Shown here in pieces: positions 21,256-21,710 of a stretch of DNA of 21,710 bases. Below the pieces are notes generated by a model that was given only the letters and a program-made list of their open reading frames with translations, was not told the origin of the DNA and ran no database searches. The translations under genes were made by a program, and so were the position numbers. Location of the stretch: the NCBI GenBank assembly GCA_012513875.1, contig JAAZBI010000053.1:1-21710 (forward strand). The letters are read 5' to 3'. Numbering within the stretch: the first letter of the stretch is position 1; every line of letters begins with the position of its first letter. The stretch comes from Mollicutes bacterium (GTDB lineage Bacteria; Bacillota_I; Bacilli_A; RF39; UBA660).

Positions 21256-21710
21256 AATTGATTTAAAAATATAATTATCATTTTCTAATATATATTGATA
21301 TTCATAAATATTAAATTTATCTTGATGATCATTAATATAATCTTCAATACACTCATCATCAAGATAAGGACAAATAATTAAAGGTTCTATCATTACTAAA
21401 CCATTATAGACTTCATATGTTTCGTTCATCACATTATATAGACGATAAGCAACTCTTTCTTTAATTACAATAGTTGTTTTATCTTTTTCAATTGTTTTTT
21501 TAGATTCAATTAAATTAGAGTATACTTTTACAAAGCTATTAGTATCATAATTATTAAAAACTCCTGTATATTCATCGTTTTCATAGTTAAAATTCAAACC
21601 ATTAATTCTTTCAGAAAAACTTTGATGCTCATAGTCAACATTACCCAACACTTCACTTATATTTTCATCTAAGAGAGAAGCAGTAATATAACATTCATTA
21701 TTACACTTTA
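21241..21710 (-). CDS. Unrecognised protein, 5' end outside window
   Basis: The minus-strand frame is open from the right edge of the window to TAA at 21241, so the gene enters from outside; about 156 codons are visible. The internal GTG at 21651 has no ribosome binding site and is not the start. The visible part begins KCNNECYITASLLDENISE and contains alternating hydrophobic/polar stretches (TTIVIKERVAYRLYNV, YNGLVMIEPLIICPYLD), suggesting a beta-rich soluble or exported domain. The C-terminus is YIFKSIKKSN. No membrane segment or known motif is visible. It converges with the HTH gene on a shared terminator. Confidence 0.75.
   Translation of the reverse strand, partial: KCNNECYITASLLDENISEVLGNVDYEHQSFSERINGLNFNYENDEYTGVFNNYDTNSFVKVYSNLIESKKTIEKDKTTIVIKERVAYRLYNVMNETYEVYNGLVMIEPLIICPYLDDECIEDYINDHQDKFNIYEYQYILENDNYIFKSIKKSN

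Noticed and set aside
1..21710. Possible Mycoplasma-like genetic code (TGA as Trp) given the strong AT bias
   Set aside because: Several conserved genes end at TGA at the expected length (nusB, the dCMP deaminase), and conserved Trp positions use TGG.
1..21710. CRISPR arrays, tRNA or rRNA genes
   Set aside because: No spaced direct-repeat array, tRNA TpsiC-arm-like sequence or rRNA-like GC-rich conserved block was seen.

Overview
The window reads as a low-GC Firmicutes/Bacilli-type chromosome, strongly AT-rich, with AGGAGG-like ribosome binding sites and A/T-rich promoters that often carry an extended -10 (TGnTATAAT). TGA is used as a stop (for example at the ends of nusB and the dCMP deaminase), so the Mycoplasma code does not apply, and murC indicates a peptidoglycan wall. 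Rubrerythrin and a pyruvate,phosphate dikinase suggest an anaerobe. A gut-associated small-genome Bacilli lineage (RF39- or Erysipelotrichia-like) is a reasonable guess, but it is inference.

Region 1 (1-6.4 kb) is core: the 3' part of topA, an unrecognised coiled-coil protein, xerC and ppdK, closed by a strong terminator at 6371-6413.

Region 2 (about 6.4-13.2 kb) is an accessory, mosaic and decaying island. It starts with an XRE regulator and a ParB-like protein of the type carried by integrative and conjugative elements, whose C-terminal tail is cut off by an in-frame TAA. Next come a small lipoprotein-like ORF and a guanine-deaminase-like pseudogene with a lost start codon and a 2-nt frameshift. 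A compact nucleotide-metabolism operon follows under a near-consensus promoter: a RelB/DinJ-Nudix fusion with a degenerate Nudix box, a MazG-like pyrophosphohydrolase, an unknown acidic protein, an intact MutT-like Nudix, a dCMP deaminase, and a third Nudix gene that is truncated. After it lie a small membrane protein bracketed by 13-bp inverted repeats, the 3' half of an ABC-F gene, an apparently intact APH(3')-family aminoglycoside phosphotransferase, and the first 99 codons of a large serine recombinase. No conjugation genes remain.

Region 3 (13.3-21.7 kb) returns to chromosomal content: a HAD-phosphatase fused to a long unknown C-terminal region, a GNAT acetyltransferase and murC in one run; rubrerythrin; nusB-xseA-xseB; a 25-codon membrane peptide gene on the minus strand, divergent from mnmA; an HTH protein preceded by three tandem 7-bp repeats over its promoter; and the 3' portion of an unrecognised minus-strand gene at the window edge.

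The best candidate for something undescribed is the 8464-11014 nucleotide-pool cassette. Its first gene fuses an antitoxin-type DNA-binding domain to a Nudix fold that has lost catalytic acids, and its promoter is preceded by three 11-bp repeats that this protein could bind.
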